Position numbers and translations under genes: made by a program. Below are positions 50,081-60,191 of a stretch of DNA of 64,000 nt, piece by piece. Under the pieces are notes generated by a model. It was not told where the DNA came from and searched no databases. It was given only the letters and a program-made list of their open reading frames with translations. Origin of the DNA: Pseudarthrobacter defluvii (GTDB lineage: Bacteria > Actinomycetota > Actinomycetes > Actinomycetales > Micrococcaceae); assembly GCF_030323865.1 (NCBI RefSeq), contig NZ_CP066362.1:124001-188000 (forward strand), read 5' to 3'. Every line of letters begins with the position of its first letter. Position 1 is the first letter of the stretch.

Positions 50081-51433
50081 TTATCGCTTTTTCGGTGCCC
50101 GTTTCGCGGCTGCCTTCATCGCGGCCTTGGCCGCGGGAGGCAGGACGCCCTGTTCCGTTTCGGGTTCGGCCACGGTTCCCCGTGCGTTCGCAATCGCCTT
50201 CATGCCGTGGTAGATCGCCAGTGCGGCAGCGGAACCGAGGGCGATGCCGGTGAACTTCAGGTCGCCGATGGTCCAGGTGTAGTCCGCGATGCCGATGATC
50301 AGGGCGACGGCGGCTGTGGTCAGGTTGATGGGGTTGGAGAAGTTCACCTTGTTCTGGACCCAGATCTTCACGCCCAGGATGCCGATCATGCCGTAGAGCA
50401 TGGTGGCCGCGCCGCCCAACACGCCTGCCGGGACGGTGGCGATCAGTTCGCCGAACTTCGGGGAGAAGCTGAGCAGGACGGCGAACATGCCCGCCACCCA
50501 GTAGGCCGCCGTCGAATACACCTTGGTGGCCGCCATGACGCCGATGTTTTCCGCATAGGTGGTGGTGCCGGAGCCGCCGCCGAAGCCGGCCAGCATGGTG
50601 GCGGCGCCGTCGGCCATCAGCGCGCGTCCGGAGACGCCGTCGAGGTTCTGCCCCGTCATGGCCGCAACCGACTTCACATGGCCGATGTTCTCCGCCACCA
50701 GCACCAGGACCACGGGGACGAACAGCCCCAGGACGCCGATGTGGAACTCGGGGGTCTGGAAGTGCGGCAGGCCTACCCAGGCGGCGGCGTCCATCTTGTC
50801 GTACTTCACCTCGCCGCGGAGCATGGCCACGATGTAGCCCACCACCACGCCGACCAGGATGCTGAGCCGGCCCAGGATCCCGCGGAACAGGACGCTGACC
50901 AGGATGATGGTCACCAAAGTGACCAGGGCGGTGATGGGGGCGGCGTCGAAGTTCTGCTTGGCGGCGGGGGCCAGGTTCAGGCCGATCAGCGCCACGATGG
51001 CACCGGTGACGATGGGCGGCATCAGCCGGTTGATCCAGCCGGCGCCGAACTTCTGCACCACCGCACCCACCAGGGCCAGGGTGGTGCCTGCCAGCACCAC
51101 GCCGCCCAAGGCTCCGGGGACGCCGAACTGCGCCTGGGACGCGGTGATGGGGGCGATGAACGCAAAGCTTGAGCCCAGGTAGCTGGGAACCCGGCCCTTG
51201 GTGATCACCAGGAACAGCAGCGTGCCGATGCCGGAGAAGAACAGTGTGGTGGCCGGCGGCATCCCGGTGATGATGGGAACCAGGAAGGTGGCGCCGAACA
51301 TGGCCACCACGTGCTGCATTCCAACGCCGACGGTCAGCGGCCACGCCAACCGCTCATCCGGGGCCACCACCTGGCCGGGCTTGATGTTTTTGCCGGTGCC
51401 GTGCAGCTTCCATTTGATTCCGAGCATGCTCAT
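50081..51433 (-). CDS. uraA: Uracil/xanthine permease (NCS2 family)
   Basis: The 450-residue protein has about 14 hydrophobic segments and the NCS2 signatures: QHVVAMFGATFLVPIITG, VLVAENIGHVKSVAAMTG with the substrate-coordinating Glu, and GGSGTTTYAENIGVMAATKVYS. UraA-type members import uracil with protons. The C-terminal 30 residues are Ala/Lys-rich. Its neighbour across the divergent promoter is a RutE-like reductase, consistent with pyrimidine use, but no other rut gene is here. Confidence 0.9.
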   Translation of the reverse strand: MSMLGIKWKLHGTGKNIKPGQVVAPDERLAWPLTVGVGMQHVVAMFGATFLVPIITGMPPATTLFFSGIGTLLFLVITKGRVPSYLGSSFAFIAPITASQAQFGVPGALGGVVLAGTTLALVGAVVQKFGAGWINRLMPPIVTGAIVALIGLNLAPAAKQNFDAAPITALVTLVTIILVSVLFRGILGRLSILVGVVVGYIVAMLRGEVKYDKMDAAAWVGLPHFQTPEFHIGVLGLFVPVVLVLVAENIGHVKSVAAMTGQNLDGVSGRALMADGAATMLAGFGGGSGTTTYAENIGVMAATKVYSTAAYWVAGMFAVLLSFSPKFGELIATVPAGVLGGAATMLYGMIGILGVKIWVQNKVNFSNPINLTTAAVALIIGIADYTWTIGDLKFTGIALGSAAALAIYHGMKAIANARGTVAEPETEQGVLPPAAKAAMKAAAKRAPKKR

Positions 51434-51633
51434 GGGAAGGAATGCCTTTCAGGGGGTGCCGCGAGGGGGCGAAGATCAACTCGCTCAAGAATACCGCCAA
51501 GTTTTTCGCGCAGCCCTGCTGTGTCCAAGGTCACCCGGCGTCACGGGAAGAGGAGGAAAGCACTTGAAGTTGCAACTATGGAAAGCAACAGAGGCCACCC
51601 GGGCAGGCGGGCGGCACAGCGAAAGGTAAGCCA

Positions 51634-52239
51634 ATGACCATTGCCCATGACGAAGCGGTTATCGATTCGGCAGCCGTGGACGCCATCTTCGCCCAGGCCC
51701 GCACCGCCAACTCCTTCACCGGCGAGGTGACCGAAGAACAGGCCCAGGCCATCTACGAGCTCACCAAGTTCGGTCCCACCGCCTTCAACTCCCAGCCGCT
51801 GCGCGTCACCTACGTCCGCTCGCCCGAGGCCCGCGCCACCCTGGTGGATTCCCTCTCCCGCGGCAACCAGGCCAAGACCGCCTCCGCCCCGCTCGTTGCG
51901 ATCCTCAGCTTCGACACCGACTGGGCCGGTAAGTGGGACAGCTTCCTCCCCGGATACAACGCCCCCAAGGCGATGTACGACGCCGACCCCGCCCTGGCTG
52001 CCGCCACCGGCAACAACAACGCGCACCTGCAGGCCGGCTACTTCATTCTGGCCGTCCGCTCGCTTGGCTTCGCCGCCGGCCCCATGACCGGCGCCGACTT
52101 CAATGCCATCGACGCCGCATTCTTCCCGGCCGGCGACCAGAAGAGCTTCCTGGTGGTCAACATCGGCCAGCCCGGTGAAGAGGCCTGGGGCGAGGCAAAG
52201 CCCAAGTTCTCCTACGACGAGGCCGTCCGCACCGTCTAA
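51634..52239 (+). CDS. rutE: Malonic semialdehyde reductase RutE-like nitroreductase
   Basis: The 201-residue flavin-type nitroreductase-fold protein has FTGEVTEEQAQAIYELTKFGPTAFNSQPLRVTYVRS and MTGADFNAIDAAFFPAGDQKSFLVVNIGQPGEEAW, the RutE/HadB subfamily pattern. RutE reduces malonic semialdehyde to 3-hydroxypropionate in uracil degradation. GAAAGGTAAGCC precedes the ATG. Divergent from the uracil permease, which supports the assignment; the rest of the rut pathway is absent in the window. A 24-bp hairpin follows. Confidence 0.85.
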   Translation: MTIAHDEAVIDSAAVDAIFAQARTANSFTGEVTEEQAQAIYELTKFGPTAFNSQPLRVTYVRSPEARATLVDSLSRGNQAKTASAPLVAILSFDTDWAGKWDSFLPGYNAPKAMYDADPALAAATGNNNAHLQAGYFILAVRSLGFAAGPMTGADFNAIDAAFFPAGDQKSFLVVNIGQPGEEAWGEAKPKFSYDEAVRTV

Positions 52240-52253
52240 CTTCTGCAGCTCAC

Positions 52254-52316
52254 CGATGCTCTATCAGTTATGGTCCCTATCCACCCGGAATGGGGACCAT
52301 AACTGATAGAGCATCG
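52254..52316. repeat. 24-bp perfect hairpin, element C
   Basis: Arms 52254-52277 (CGATGCTCTATCAGTTATGG...) and 52293-52316 are perfectly complementary around a 15-base loop. Like elements A and B the stem is long and of low GC for this genome and begins with a CGAT end; the inner sequence differs. It follows the rutE stop and precedes a same-strand gene. Confidence 0.8.
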
Positions 52317-52347
52317 CTGTTTAAGGGGCGGGTGGGAAACTGGGGCT

Positions 52348-52891
52348 ATGCCGATGCGGAACCTGATCTTTGTGGCCTTCGTGGAGCCCGTGGCTGAGGG
52401 CCAGGTTTTCCCGCGGACGGACTGGCCGCTCCACATCACCCTGGTGAGGTTCGACGCCGGCAGCCAGGACAGTGCGGACGTCGCCGAACGCATCGCCGGG
52501 CTCGCCGCCGCTGCCGCCACCACCGCGCTCGGGGCGGGGCTGACAGTGGGGAAGGACGCTGGCTTCGGCCGCAACGGCTCCGTCCCCGTCAACCTTGTGC
52601 AACCGCATCCAGCGCTGCAGGAACTGCACGAGCAGCTGGTGCAGGTGGTGGCGGATGCGGGCGGCAGGATCCTCACCCCGCACCACACCTTGACCGGCTA
52701 CCGCCCGCACGTGTCCCACCAGGCGGCAACCAACCAAGCCAGCACCAACCCAACCAGCGCAGTTACTGAAGCTAAACGCCTTCACCCGGGTGACGCCGTC
52801 GTGCTTGACCGTATTGCCCTGGTGGACATGGCTCCCGACGGCGACCACACGATCCGGCGCATCCTCCGGCTGTGGAGCCGGGACGTGAAAG

Positions 52892-52902
<11 letters not shown>
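52348..52902 (+). CDS. 2'-5' RNA ligase-like 2H phosphoesterase
   Basis: The 184-residue protein has two H-x-T/S motifs, HIT at 29-31 ([10 protein letters not shown]) and HVS near 122 (YRPHVSH), that form the active site of 2H phosphoesterases, which open cyclic phosphates or act on 2'-5' linkages. The linker around residues 125-145 is Thr/Asn/Ala-rich. Its last 11 bases overlap the 3' end of the convergent phosphoglucomutase gene. Biological substrate unknown. Confidence 0.8.
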
Positions 52903-54556
<1,654 letters not shown>

Positions 54557-54736
54557 GGCTCCAGCATGCCAGAACCTGGCAGGAGGCAAAACGACCCGCC
54601 CAAAATCCGGACCCTGTGACACGGCATGACGCCCGCACCCAAGTAGTCCGCCTGAGTACACAGGCCCGAAAGTACCTATATACCGGGCCTTTCCCGCACT
54701 GCTAATTTCGGAAAAATTCCACGAAAACAAGCGAAG

Positions 54737-54774
54737 GGAACGGACGACGGCGGCCTGCCGCCTTGGTCCGTTCC
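54737..54774 (+). promoter_or_regulatory. Leader hairpin of NERD gene, with 21-nt repeat copy 2
   Basis: GGAACGGAC (54737-54745) pairs with GTCCGTTCC (54766-54774); within lies GGCGGC/GCCGCC. The inner 21 bases (54744-54764) are identical to 17660-17680. It ends 22 bases before the NERD start codon and could affect its translation or end transcription. Confidence 0.55.
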
Positions 54775-54796
54775 GGCAAGGAAACGGGGACGTCCG

Positions 54797-55762
54797 ATGG
54801 GGGCAGGAGACGGGGCAGCGGAGCAGTCCAGGCTGGCGGCCGAGCGCGTCGCGCGGCTGAAGCGCCGGCTCGACCAGGCCGAACGCTCCACGAAGTCGTG
54901 GGACGCCGGGGCCGTGGGGGAGCGGGTGGTCGCGGACAAGCTCCGTGAGCTGGTGCCGCGCGGCTGGTACGTGCTGCACGATGTCCATTGGCCGGGCCGC
55001 CCCAAGGCAAACCTGGACCACGTCCTGGTGGGTCCCGGCGGGGTGGTGGTGGTCGATTCCAAGAACTGGACCGGAGAAGTCCGCGTGGCGTCCGGCGTAC
55101 TCTGGCAGGGCCGCTACGCCCGGACCCAGGCCGTGGAAGGCGCGCTGGCCCAATGTGCCGCCGTGGCTTCCGTGCTCGCTCCGCCGCACCGCAGGCTGGT
55201 ACGGCCGCTCATCTGCATGGCCGCGCAGCCGGACCTGTTCGGGGTGACCGACTCGGACGTTGCCGTGGCCGGTTTCCAGCGGTTGGTGGGAGCCATCGAA
55301 GCGCTCCCGGAGGTACTCGACCAGCAAGCAGTCGTAGGTGTGTACGCGCACCTGGGCCAGCAGCTCACCCATGAGCAGGAGCCGGGCATCACTGCCCTTC
55401 GGAACGTGCGGCCGGGAACCGTGGTGCGGCCGGCTGGAGCACTTCCGCCCGCCGGCCCCTCGGCCAACCCGCGGGGAAAGCCGGGTTCAGGCGAGGACGC
55501 GGACCGGAGCCGAAGTGTGTCGAGGCACCCGGCCGGCCGGGCCCTGCCTGCGAAGGGAACTGCAAAGGGAACGCCGGCAGGAAAGTCCGCGGAAAGCCGG
55601 CAGGCGGCTCCGGGACACCGGGCAGGAACCCCCGGGGGACCCGTCCGCCACGGCCGGAACGGCAAAGCGCAGCAGCACGGCATTACCAGCGGAGGGAAAC
55701 TGGCCCTGCTGGCGGCCTTCGTTATTTTCGCCGTCTATATCCTGCCCTACTTGGGCCGGTAG
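54797..55762 (+). CDS. NERD-domain protein with C-terminal membrane helix
   Basis: The 321-residue protein has an N-terminal coiled-coil ([20 protein letters not shown]), a NERD domain of nuclease-like fold ([47 protein letters not shown] with the Asp and Lys of a restriction-like site), a basic disordered stretch (about 215-290), and a final helix [22 protein letters not shown] proteins are thought to process or bind DNA; the tail anchor is less usual. GGGGA precedes the ATG. Its last 41 bases overlap the convergent lysG. Confidence 0.83.
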   Translation: MGAGDGAAEQSRLAAERVARLKRRLDQAERSTKSWDAGAVGERVVADKLRELVPRGWYVLHDVHWPGRPKANLDHVLVGPGGVVVVDSKNWTGEVRVASGVLWQGRYARTQAVEGALAQCAAVASVLAPPHRRLVRPLICMAAQPDLFGVTDSDVAVAGFQRLVGAIEALPEVLDQQAVVGVYAHLGQQLTHEQEPGITALRNVRPGTVVRPAGALPPAGPSANPRGKPGSGEDADRSRSVSRHPAGRALPAKGTAKGTPAGKSAESRQAAPGHRAGTPGGPVRHGRNGKAQQHGITSGGKLALLAAFVIFAVYILPYLGR

Positions 55763-56648
55763 CTTCCTGTGGATCACCGGGCCGCAGGTGGTCTTTGGCG
55801 GCGCTGCGCACTGCCTCGCTGAGCCGGTTGAGCCGCTCGGAATCGAGCGTCCAGGCCTGCCAGTAGAGCCCCACATCCTGGTAGGCAGTGTCCTCCAACC
55901 GGACAAGGGCGCCGTTTGCCAGCTCATCGGTGAGCTGGAGTTCCGGGATCATGCCCCAGCCCAGCCCGGCTGTGACCGCGGCGAGGAATCCCTGGGAGGA
56001 CGGCACGGTGTGCGTGGGCGGAAGCTGCTGCACGTCTCTTGCGGCGAGCAGCTGCTGCTGCAGGTCGTCCTTCGTATTGAATTTCAGGACCGGCATCGCC
56101 GCCCAGTCCACGTCCCGGGAGGTGGAAAAGCGCTGGCGCAGTTCCGGGGCAGCTACCGGGATGTACCGCATGGAGCCCAGTAGCTCCACCCGGCAGCCGC
56201 TCACGGGAACAGGGTCCGAGGTCACGGCCCCCATGACGTCGCCGTCGCGGAGCAGCTGGCTGCTGTAGCCCTGGTCCTCCACGTGGAGATCGATGGTGGA
56301 GTCCTCCCAGCCTGCGGCCTGGTGCAGGGCGGGGACGAACCAGGTGGCCAGTGAATCCGCATTGATGGCTATCGGCAGATGGGCCCGGATGTTCAGTCCC
56401 GAACCTAGCGCTGCCGAGGTCTCCGCCTCCAGTACCTGCACCTGGCGGGCCATCCGCAGCAGCAGGGCACCGGCGTCGGTAGCGGTGCAGGGCAGCCGGC
56501 GGCGTACCAGGACCTGGCCCACGGAGGCTTCGAGGGCCTTGATCCGCTGGCTCACCGCAGAGGGGGTGACCCGAAGCAGGTCAGCTGCTGCCTCGAACGT
56601 CCCTTCGTCGACAACTGCCACAAGCGCTTTCAGATGCTCCAAATTCAT
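55722..56648 (-). CDS. lysG: LysR-type regulator LysG/ArgP
   Basis: The 308-residue regulator has an N-terminal winged HTH (EHLKALVAVVDEGTFEAAADLLRVTPSAVSQRIKALE) and an effector domain typical of the ArgP/LysG subfamily (LPIAINADSLATWFVPAL). Divergent from lysE, the classic arrangement in which LysG with lysine, arginine or histidine activates the exporter gene. The C-terminal 25 residues are basic and are encoded within the overlap with the NERD gene, an indication that the 3' end has been extended or compacted. Confidence 0.92.
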   Translation of the reverse strand: MNLEHLKALVAVVDEGTFEAAADLLRVTPSAVSQRIKALEASVGQVLVRRRLPCTATDAGALLLRMARQVQVLEAETSAALGSGLNIRAHLPIAINADSLATWFVPALHQAAGWEDSTIDLHVEDQGYSSQLLRDGDVMGAVTSDPVPVSGCRVELLGSMRYIPVAAPELRQRFSTSRDVDWAAMPVLKFNTKDDLQQQLLAARDVQQLPPTHTVPSSQGFLAAVTAGLGWGMIPELQLTDELANGALVRLEDTAYQDVGLYWQAWTLDSERLNRLSEAVRSAAKDHLRPGDPQEATGPSRAGYRRRK

Positions 56649-56719
56649 GAAGCAATCCTAATGATTCCCAAGAATCCGTTATTTGCCTGCATATCGCACA
56701 GGATCCTACCGTCGTACCT

Positions 56720-57316
56720 ATGTGGACCGCAGGAATAACCGGAATGCTGACTGGCCTGGCACTGATCGTGGCCATCGGTGCACAGAACGCCTTCGTGCTG
56801 CGCCAAGGCATCCGCCGGGAGCACATCGGCGCGGTGGTGGCCGTGTGCATGGCCGGCGACGCCCTGTTGATTGTCGGCGGGACCGCGGGCATCGGAGCGG
56901 TTGTCACCCATTTCCCGGAGGTGCTGGAAGTCCTGCGCTGGGCGGGGGCCGCCTACCTGCTGTGGTTTGCGGTGCGCTCCTTCGTGGCTGCGGTGAAGCC
57001 CTCCGCCCTGGCCGAGCAGGCGCCCCGGTCGAAGAATTCGGTGCTTGCCACCACCGCGGCCCTGACCTTCCTCAACCCCCATGTCTACCTGGACACCGTG
57101 GTGCTGCTGGGCAGCCTGGCCAACCAGCAGAGCCCGGACCTGCGCTGGATCTTTGCCGCCGGCGCGGTGACCGGGAGCGTACTGTGGTTCTCCGGCCTGG
57201 GGTACGGGGCCAGGGCCTTGGCGGGAGTGCTCAGCAGTCCCCGCACTTGGCGGTGGATCGACGGGGCCATCGGTGTGCTGATGGTGGTCCTGGCCATCCG
57301 CCTGGCGCTGCACTGA
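56720..57316 (+). CDS. lysE: LysE/ArgO basic amino acid exporter
   Basis: Exports lysine/arginine. The 198-residue protein has six hydrophobic helices with GLALIVAIGAQNAFVLRQGI and LTFLNPHVYLDTVVLLGS, the signatures of LysE (NPHxYLDT). Divergent from lysG by 71 bases. The ATG lacks a clear ribosome site within ten bases, so translation may be inefficient or leaderless. Confidence 0.93.
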   Translation: MWTAGITGMLTGLALIVAIGAQNAFVLRQGIRREHIGAVVAVCMAGDALLIVGGTAGIGAVVTHFPEVLEVLRWAGAAYLLWFAVRSFVAAVKPSALAEQAPRSKNSVLATTAALTFLNPHVYLDTVVLLGSLANQQSPDLRWIFAAGAVTGSVLWFSGLGYGARALAGVLSSPRTWRWIDGAIGVLMVVLAIRLALH

Positions 57317-57350
57317 AGTAGGCTGTAGCCAGATTTACAGGGGAGAAATC

Positions 57351-57821
57351 ATGAGCAACCAGCCATCCCAGGGACCTGACTACCAGCGCAGCGGTTCTTC
57401 ACCATGGCCCGGCTACCAGCCGCCGGCCCAGAACCAGGGGTCCCCCTACGGGCAACCGCCGTACGGCCAGTCCCAGTACAACCAGGGCCAGTACGGCCAG
57501 TACAACGAGGGACAGTATGGCCAGCCCCAGTACTTTGGCCAGCCGTACTACGGCAGGGCTGTCGAGCCGAAGACCCTGAGCATCGCCAGCATGGTCTGCG
57601 GAATCGCCTCGGTGATCATGGGTTGGCTGTTGCTTCCCCAGTTCGCCGCCATCATCACCGGCCACCTGGCCCTGCGCCGTGAACCGGGAGGCAAGGGGAT
57701 GTCCATCACCGGCCTGGTGTTGGGCTACCTCTGCCTGCTGGGCTACGGCGCAGTCTGGCTGCTGTTTATCATTGGCGTGACCGTCGCGGCCACCACCGGG
57801 TCGAATACCGGCACGTTCTAG
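57351..57821 (+). CDS. DUF4190 membrane protein with Tyr/Gln/Gly repeats
   Basis: The 156-residue protein has an N-terminal disordered region of about 65 residues with imperfect GQPPYGQ / QYNQGQYGQ repeats, then a DUF4190 domain: SIASMVCGIASVIMGW, ITGHLALRRE, GKGMSITGLVLGYLCLLGY, forming two or three helices. Such proteins are frequent in actinobacteria, function unknown; the low-complexity tail may drive assembly. GGGGAGAAATC precedes the ATG. Same strand as lysE but 34 bases downstream. Confidence 0.82.
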   Translation: MSNQPSQGPDYQRSGSSPWPGYQPPAQNQGSPYGQPPYGQSQYNQGQYGQYNEGQYGQPQYFGQPYYGRAVEPKTLSIASMVCGIASVIMGWLLLPQFAAIITGHLALRREPGGKGMSITGLVLGYLCLLGYGAVWLLFIIGVTVAATTGSNTGTF

Positions 57822-57939
57822 CCCGGCACCTTTTAGCCCGGTACTCAAAAGTCCCCACCGGATGGTCAATTCCCCTGCGAAGGGCGGGGGGACTGGTCTG
57901 TGGGGCGGGGAGTTGTCTAACGGGGCGTTGCTTTGCTGC

Positions 57940-58638
57940 CTAGCGGAGCAGTTCCACATCCGAGACGAGTTCGATGTGCGCCAACATGGCGCTCGCGGCG
58001 GCGTCCGCGTCCTGCGCGCGGATCGCCTCGGCGATTTTGCGGTGCGAGGCGAGGGACTGCTCGGGCCGCCCCGGTTGGCCCAGCGACTCCATCCGGGTTT
58101 CCAGGATCATCTCGGCGATGAAGGCCATCAGTTGCGCCAGTACTGAGGAGTGTGCCGCGGCGGTGATGGCCTGGTGGAACAGTTCGTCGCCCTGGGCGCC
58201 GCGGTCGCCGTCGTTGATTTCCTGTGACATGACGTCCAAGGCGTTGTCGATGGCGGCAAGGTCTGCGTCGGTCCTGCGTTCTGCAGCCAAGGCTGCCAGC
58301 TTCACTTCAAGGGTGCTGCGGGCCTCCACGATTTCCGGCAGCCGGCTCTGGTGCTCGCGCAGGCCCTTGACCACCGAGGCAACGCTGGGCCGCCGGGCCA
58401 GGACGGCCCCGGTGCCGTGCTGGACGTCGATCACGCCGAGCACCTCCAGGGCCACCAGCGCTTGGGCCAGGGTGGCGCGGGAAACCCCAAGCCGCTCGGC
58501 GAGGTCGCGTTCCGCCGGAAGGAGGTCCCCGGGCTTCAGGTGGGCGGACTCGATGTAGGCAAGGATCTGCTCCACGAGCTGCTCATAAAGGCGCGGGCGC
58601 GAGACCCGCTCCAGGCCCAGCCGTGCTGTCTTCTCCAC
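57940..58638 (-). CDS. GntR/FadR-family regulator of the mat-like operon
   Basis: The 232-residue protein has a GntR winged helix (PRLYEQLVEQILAYI, LPAERDLAERLGVSRATLAQALVALEVLGVI) and an all-helical FCD/FadR-type effector domain (EIVEARSTLEVKLAALAAERR, LFHQAITAAAHSSVLAQLM). GTG at 58638 follows GAGGGAGGG; an upstream in-frame start is not supported. Divergent from the carrier/CoA-transferase/carboxyltransferase operon, with a strong palindromic operator between them. In rhizobia MatR of this class controls malonate genes. Confidence 0.9.
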   Translation of the reverse strand: MEKTARLGLERVSRPRLYEQLVEQILAYIESAHLKPGDLLPAERDLAERLGVSRATLAQALVALEVLGVIDVQHGTGAVLARRPSVASVVKGLREHQSRLPEIVEARSTLEVKLAALAAERRTDADLAAIDNALDVMSQEINDGDRGAQGDELFHQAITAAAHSSVLAQLMAFIAEMILETRMESLGQPGRPEQSLASHRKIAEAIRAQDADAAASAMLAHIELVSDVELLR

Positions 58639-58679
58639 AAAGCCCTCCCTCGGACGTACCGGATCAGGATACCTGCTTC

Positions 58680-58707
58680 GTCTATTGACAGATAGACTCA
58701 CTGTCTA
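58680..58707. promoter_or_regulatory. GntR operator, two overlapping palindromes
   Basis: GTCTAT-TGACAG-ATAGAC (58680-58697) and TAGAC-TCACT-GTCTA (58693-58707) are both perfect inverted repeats sharing the TAGAC element. They sit between the divergent GntR gene and its target operon. A TTGACA (58685-58690) inside could be a -35 box. Confidence 0.7.
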
Positions 58708-58771
58708 AGAGGCTAGTCCAGTGAGCCAGTAACTCACGTCACACTCCTCGCACCCCAATGGAGAACCAACG

Positions 58772-60142
58772 ATGTCCGCTCCTGTCTTATCGATCATCAT
58801 CCTGGCGGCGATGTTCCTGCTCGCCACCGTCCTGCCCCTCAACATGGGCGCGCTCGCGTTCGTGGGCGCCTTCCTGCTCGGCGCCGTGGTGCTGGGCATG
58901 TCCACCAACGAAATCCTGGCCAACTTCCCCGGTGGCCTGTTCCTGACCATCGTCGGAGTCACCTACCTGTTCGCCATCGCGCAGAACAACGGCACCATTG
59001 ACCTGCTGGTCCGCGGCGCGGTCAAGCTGGTGGGCAGCCGCGTGGCCCTCATTCCGTGGGTGATGTTCGCCATCACCGCAGTGATCACCGCCGTGGGCGC
59101 CCTGTCTCCCGCCGCCGTCGCCATCATTGCCCCCATCGCCCTGAGCTTTGCCGGCAAGTACAAGATCAGTCCGCTGCTGATGGGCATGATGGTGATCCAT
59201 GGCGCCCAGGCCGGCGGCTTCTCGCCCATCGCGGTCTACGGCGTCACGGTCAACGGCATCCTGGCCAAGACCGACCTCGCCTTCAGCCCCACGGCCCTGT
59301 TCCTCTCAAGCCTCATCTTCAACCTGGTCATTGCACTCGTGCTCTTCGTGGTCCTCGGTGGCAAGAACCTGATGTCCTCCAAGGTAGGGCACTTCGTGGA
59401 GCAGGCGGCCGAGGCGCGGATGGCCGTCAGCGTCGGCGCCAAGGCGCCCGGCGGCGACGTACCCTTCAAAGGCTTTGGCTCCGGCATGTACGGCCCCCGG
59501 GACCCCGCCGGCGACGGCATTGCTGCAACCAAGGAGCGCAAAGACCGGATCCCGCAACTGGTCACCATCGCCGGCCTGATCGTGCTGGCCGTCGTGGCCC
59601 TCGGCTTCAAGATGGACGTCGGCTTCGTGTCCATCACCATCGCCATCGTGCTGGCGCTGGTCTCGCCCGCAGCCCAGAAGGGCGCCATCAACAAGATCAG
59701 CTGGTCCACCGTGCTGCTGATCTGCGGCATGCTGACGTTCGTCGGTGTGCTGGAGGAAGCCGGCACCATCGAGTTCGTGTCCAGCGGCGTAGCAGGAATG
59801 GGAATGCCGCTGCTGGCAGCCCTCATCATCTGCTTCATCGGCGCCATCGTCTCCGCCTTCGCCTCCTCCACGGCCATCCTGGCAGCGCTCATCCCGCTCG
59901 CCGTCCCCTTCCTGTCCACCGGCGAAATCGGCGCCGTGGGCGTTATCTGCGCCCTCGCCGTCTCCGCCACCATCGTGGACGTCTCGCCGTTCTCCACCAA
60001 CGGCGCGCTGGTGCTCGCCAACGCCCCGGAGGGCGTGGACAAGGACCAGTTCTACAAGCGGATCCTCGGCTACAGCGGAATCGTCATTGTGGCCGGACCC
60101 GTCCTGGCATGGCTGGCATTGGTGGTCCCCGGCTGGCTCTAA
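58772..60142 (+). CDS. matC: MatC-type dicarboxylate carrier
   Basis: The 456-residue integral membrane protein of the ion-transporter superfamily has about 12 helices. Its N-terminal half has the MatC pattern NEILANFPGGLFLTIVGVTYLFAIAQNNGTIDLLVRG, and the second half has SFASSTAILAALIPL-like hairpin and FSTNGAL. MatC imports malonate in rhizobia. A hydrophilic loop of about 75 residues separates the halves. It leads the operon with a CoA-transferase and a carboxyltransferase, consistent with dicarboxylate uptake followed by CoA activation. Confidence 0.85.
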   Translation: MSAPVLSIIILAAMFLLATVLPLNMGALAFVGAFLLGAVVLGMSTNEILANFPGGLFLTIVGVTYLFAIAQNNGTIDLLVRGAVKLVGSRVALIPWVMFAITAVITAVGALSPAAVAIIAPIALSFAGKYKISPLLMGMMVIHGAQAGGFSPIAVYGVTVNGILAKTDLAFSPTALFLSSLIFNLVIALVLFVVLGGKNLMSSKVGHFVEQAAEARMAVSVGAKAPGGDVPFKGFGSGMYGPRDPAGDGIAATKERKDRIPQLVTIAGLIVLAVVALGFKMDVGFVSITIAIVLALVSPAAQKGAINKISWSTVLLICGMLTFVGVLEEAGTIEFVSSGVAGMGMPLLAALIICFIGAIVSAFASSTAILAALIPLAVPFLSTGEIGAVGVICALAVSATIVDVSPFSTNGALVLANAPEGVDKDQFYKRILGYSGIVIVAGPVLAWLALVVPGWL

Positions 60143-60191
60143 CCGCCACCGCACCCCAACACCGCCTGTTTTTTAGAAAGGAAACCAGAAC

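Noticed and set aside
49707..51344. Frame of 545 codons overlapping the uracil permease
   Set aside because: Composition is Arg/His/Gly shadow type; the permease frame has the NCS2 motifs.
54557..55372. 5' extension of the phosphoglucomutase frame
   Set aside because: It runs antisense through the NERD gene and has no phosphoglucomutase-like residues; the family N-terminus fits the ATG at 54556.
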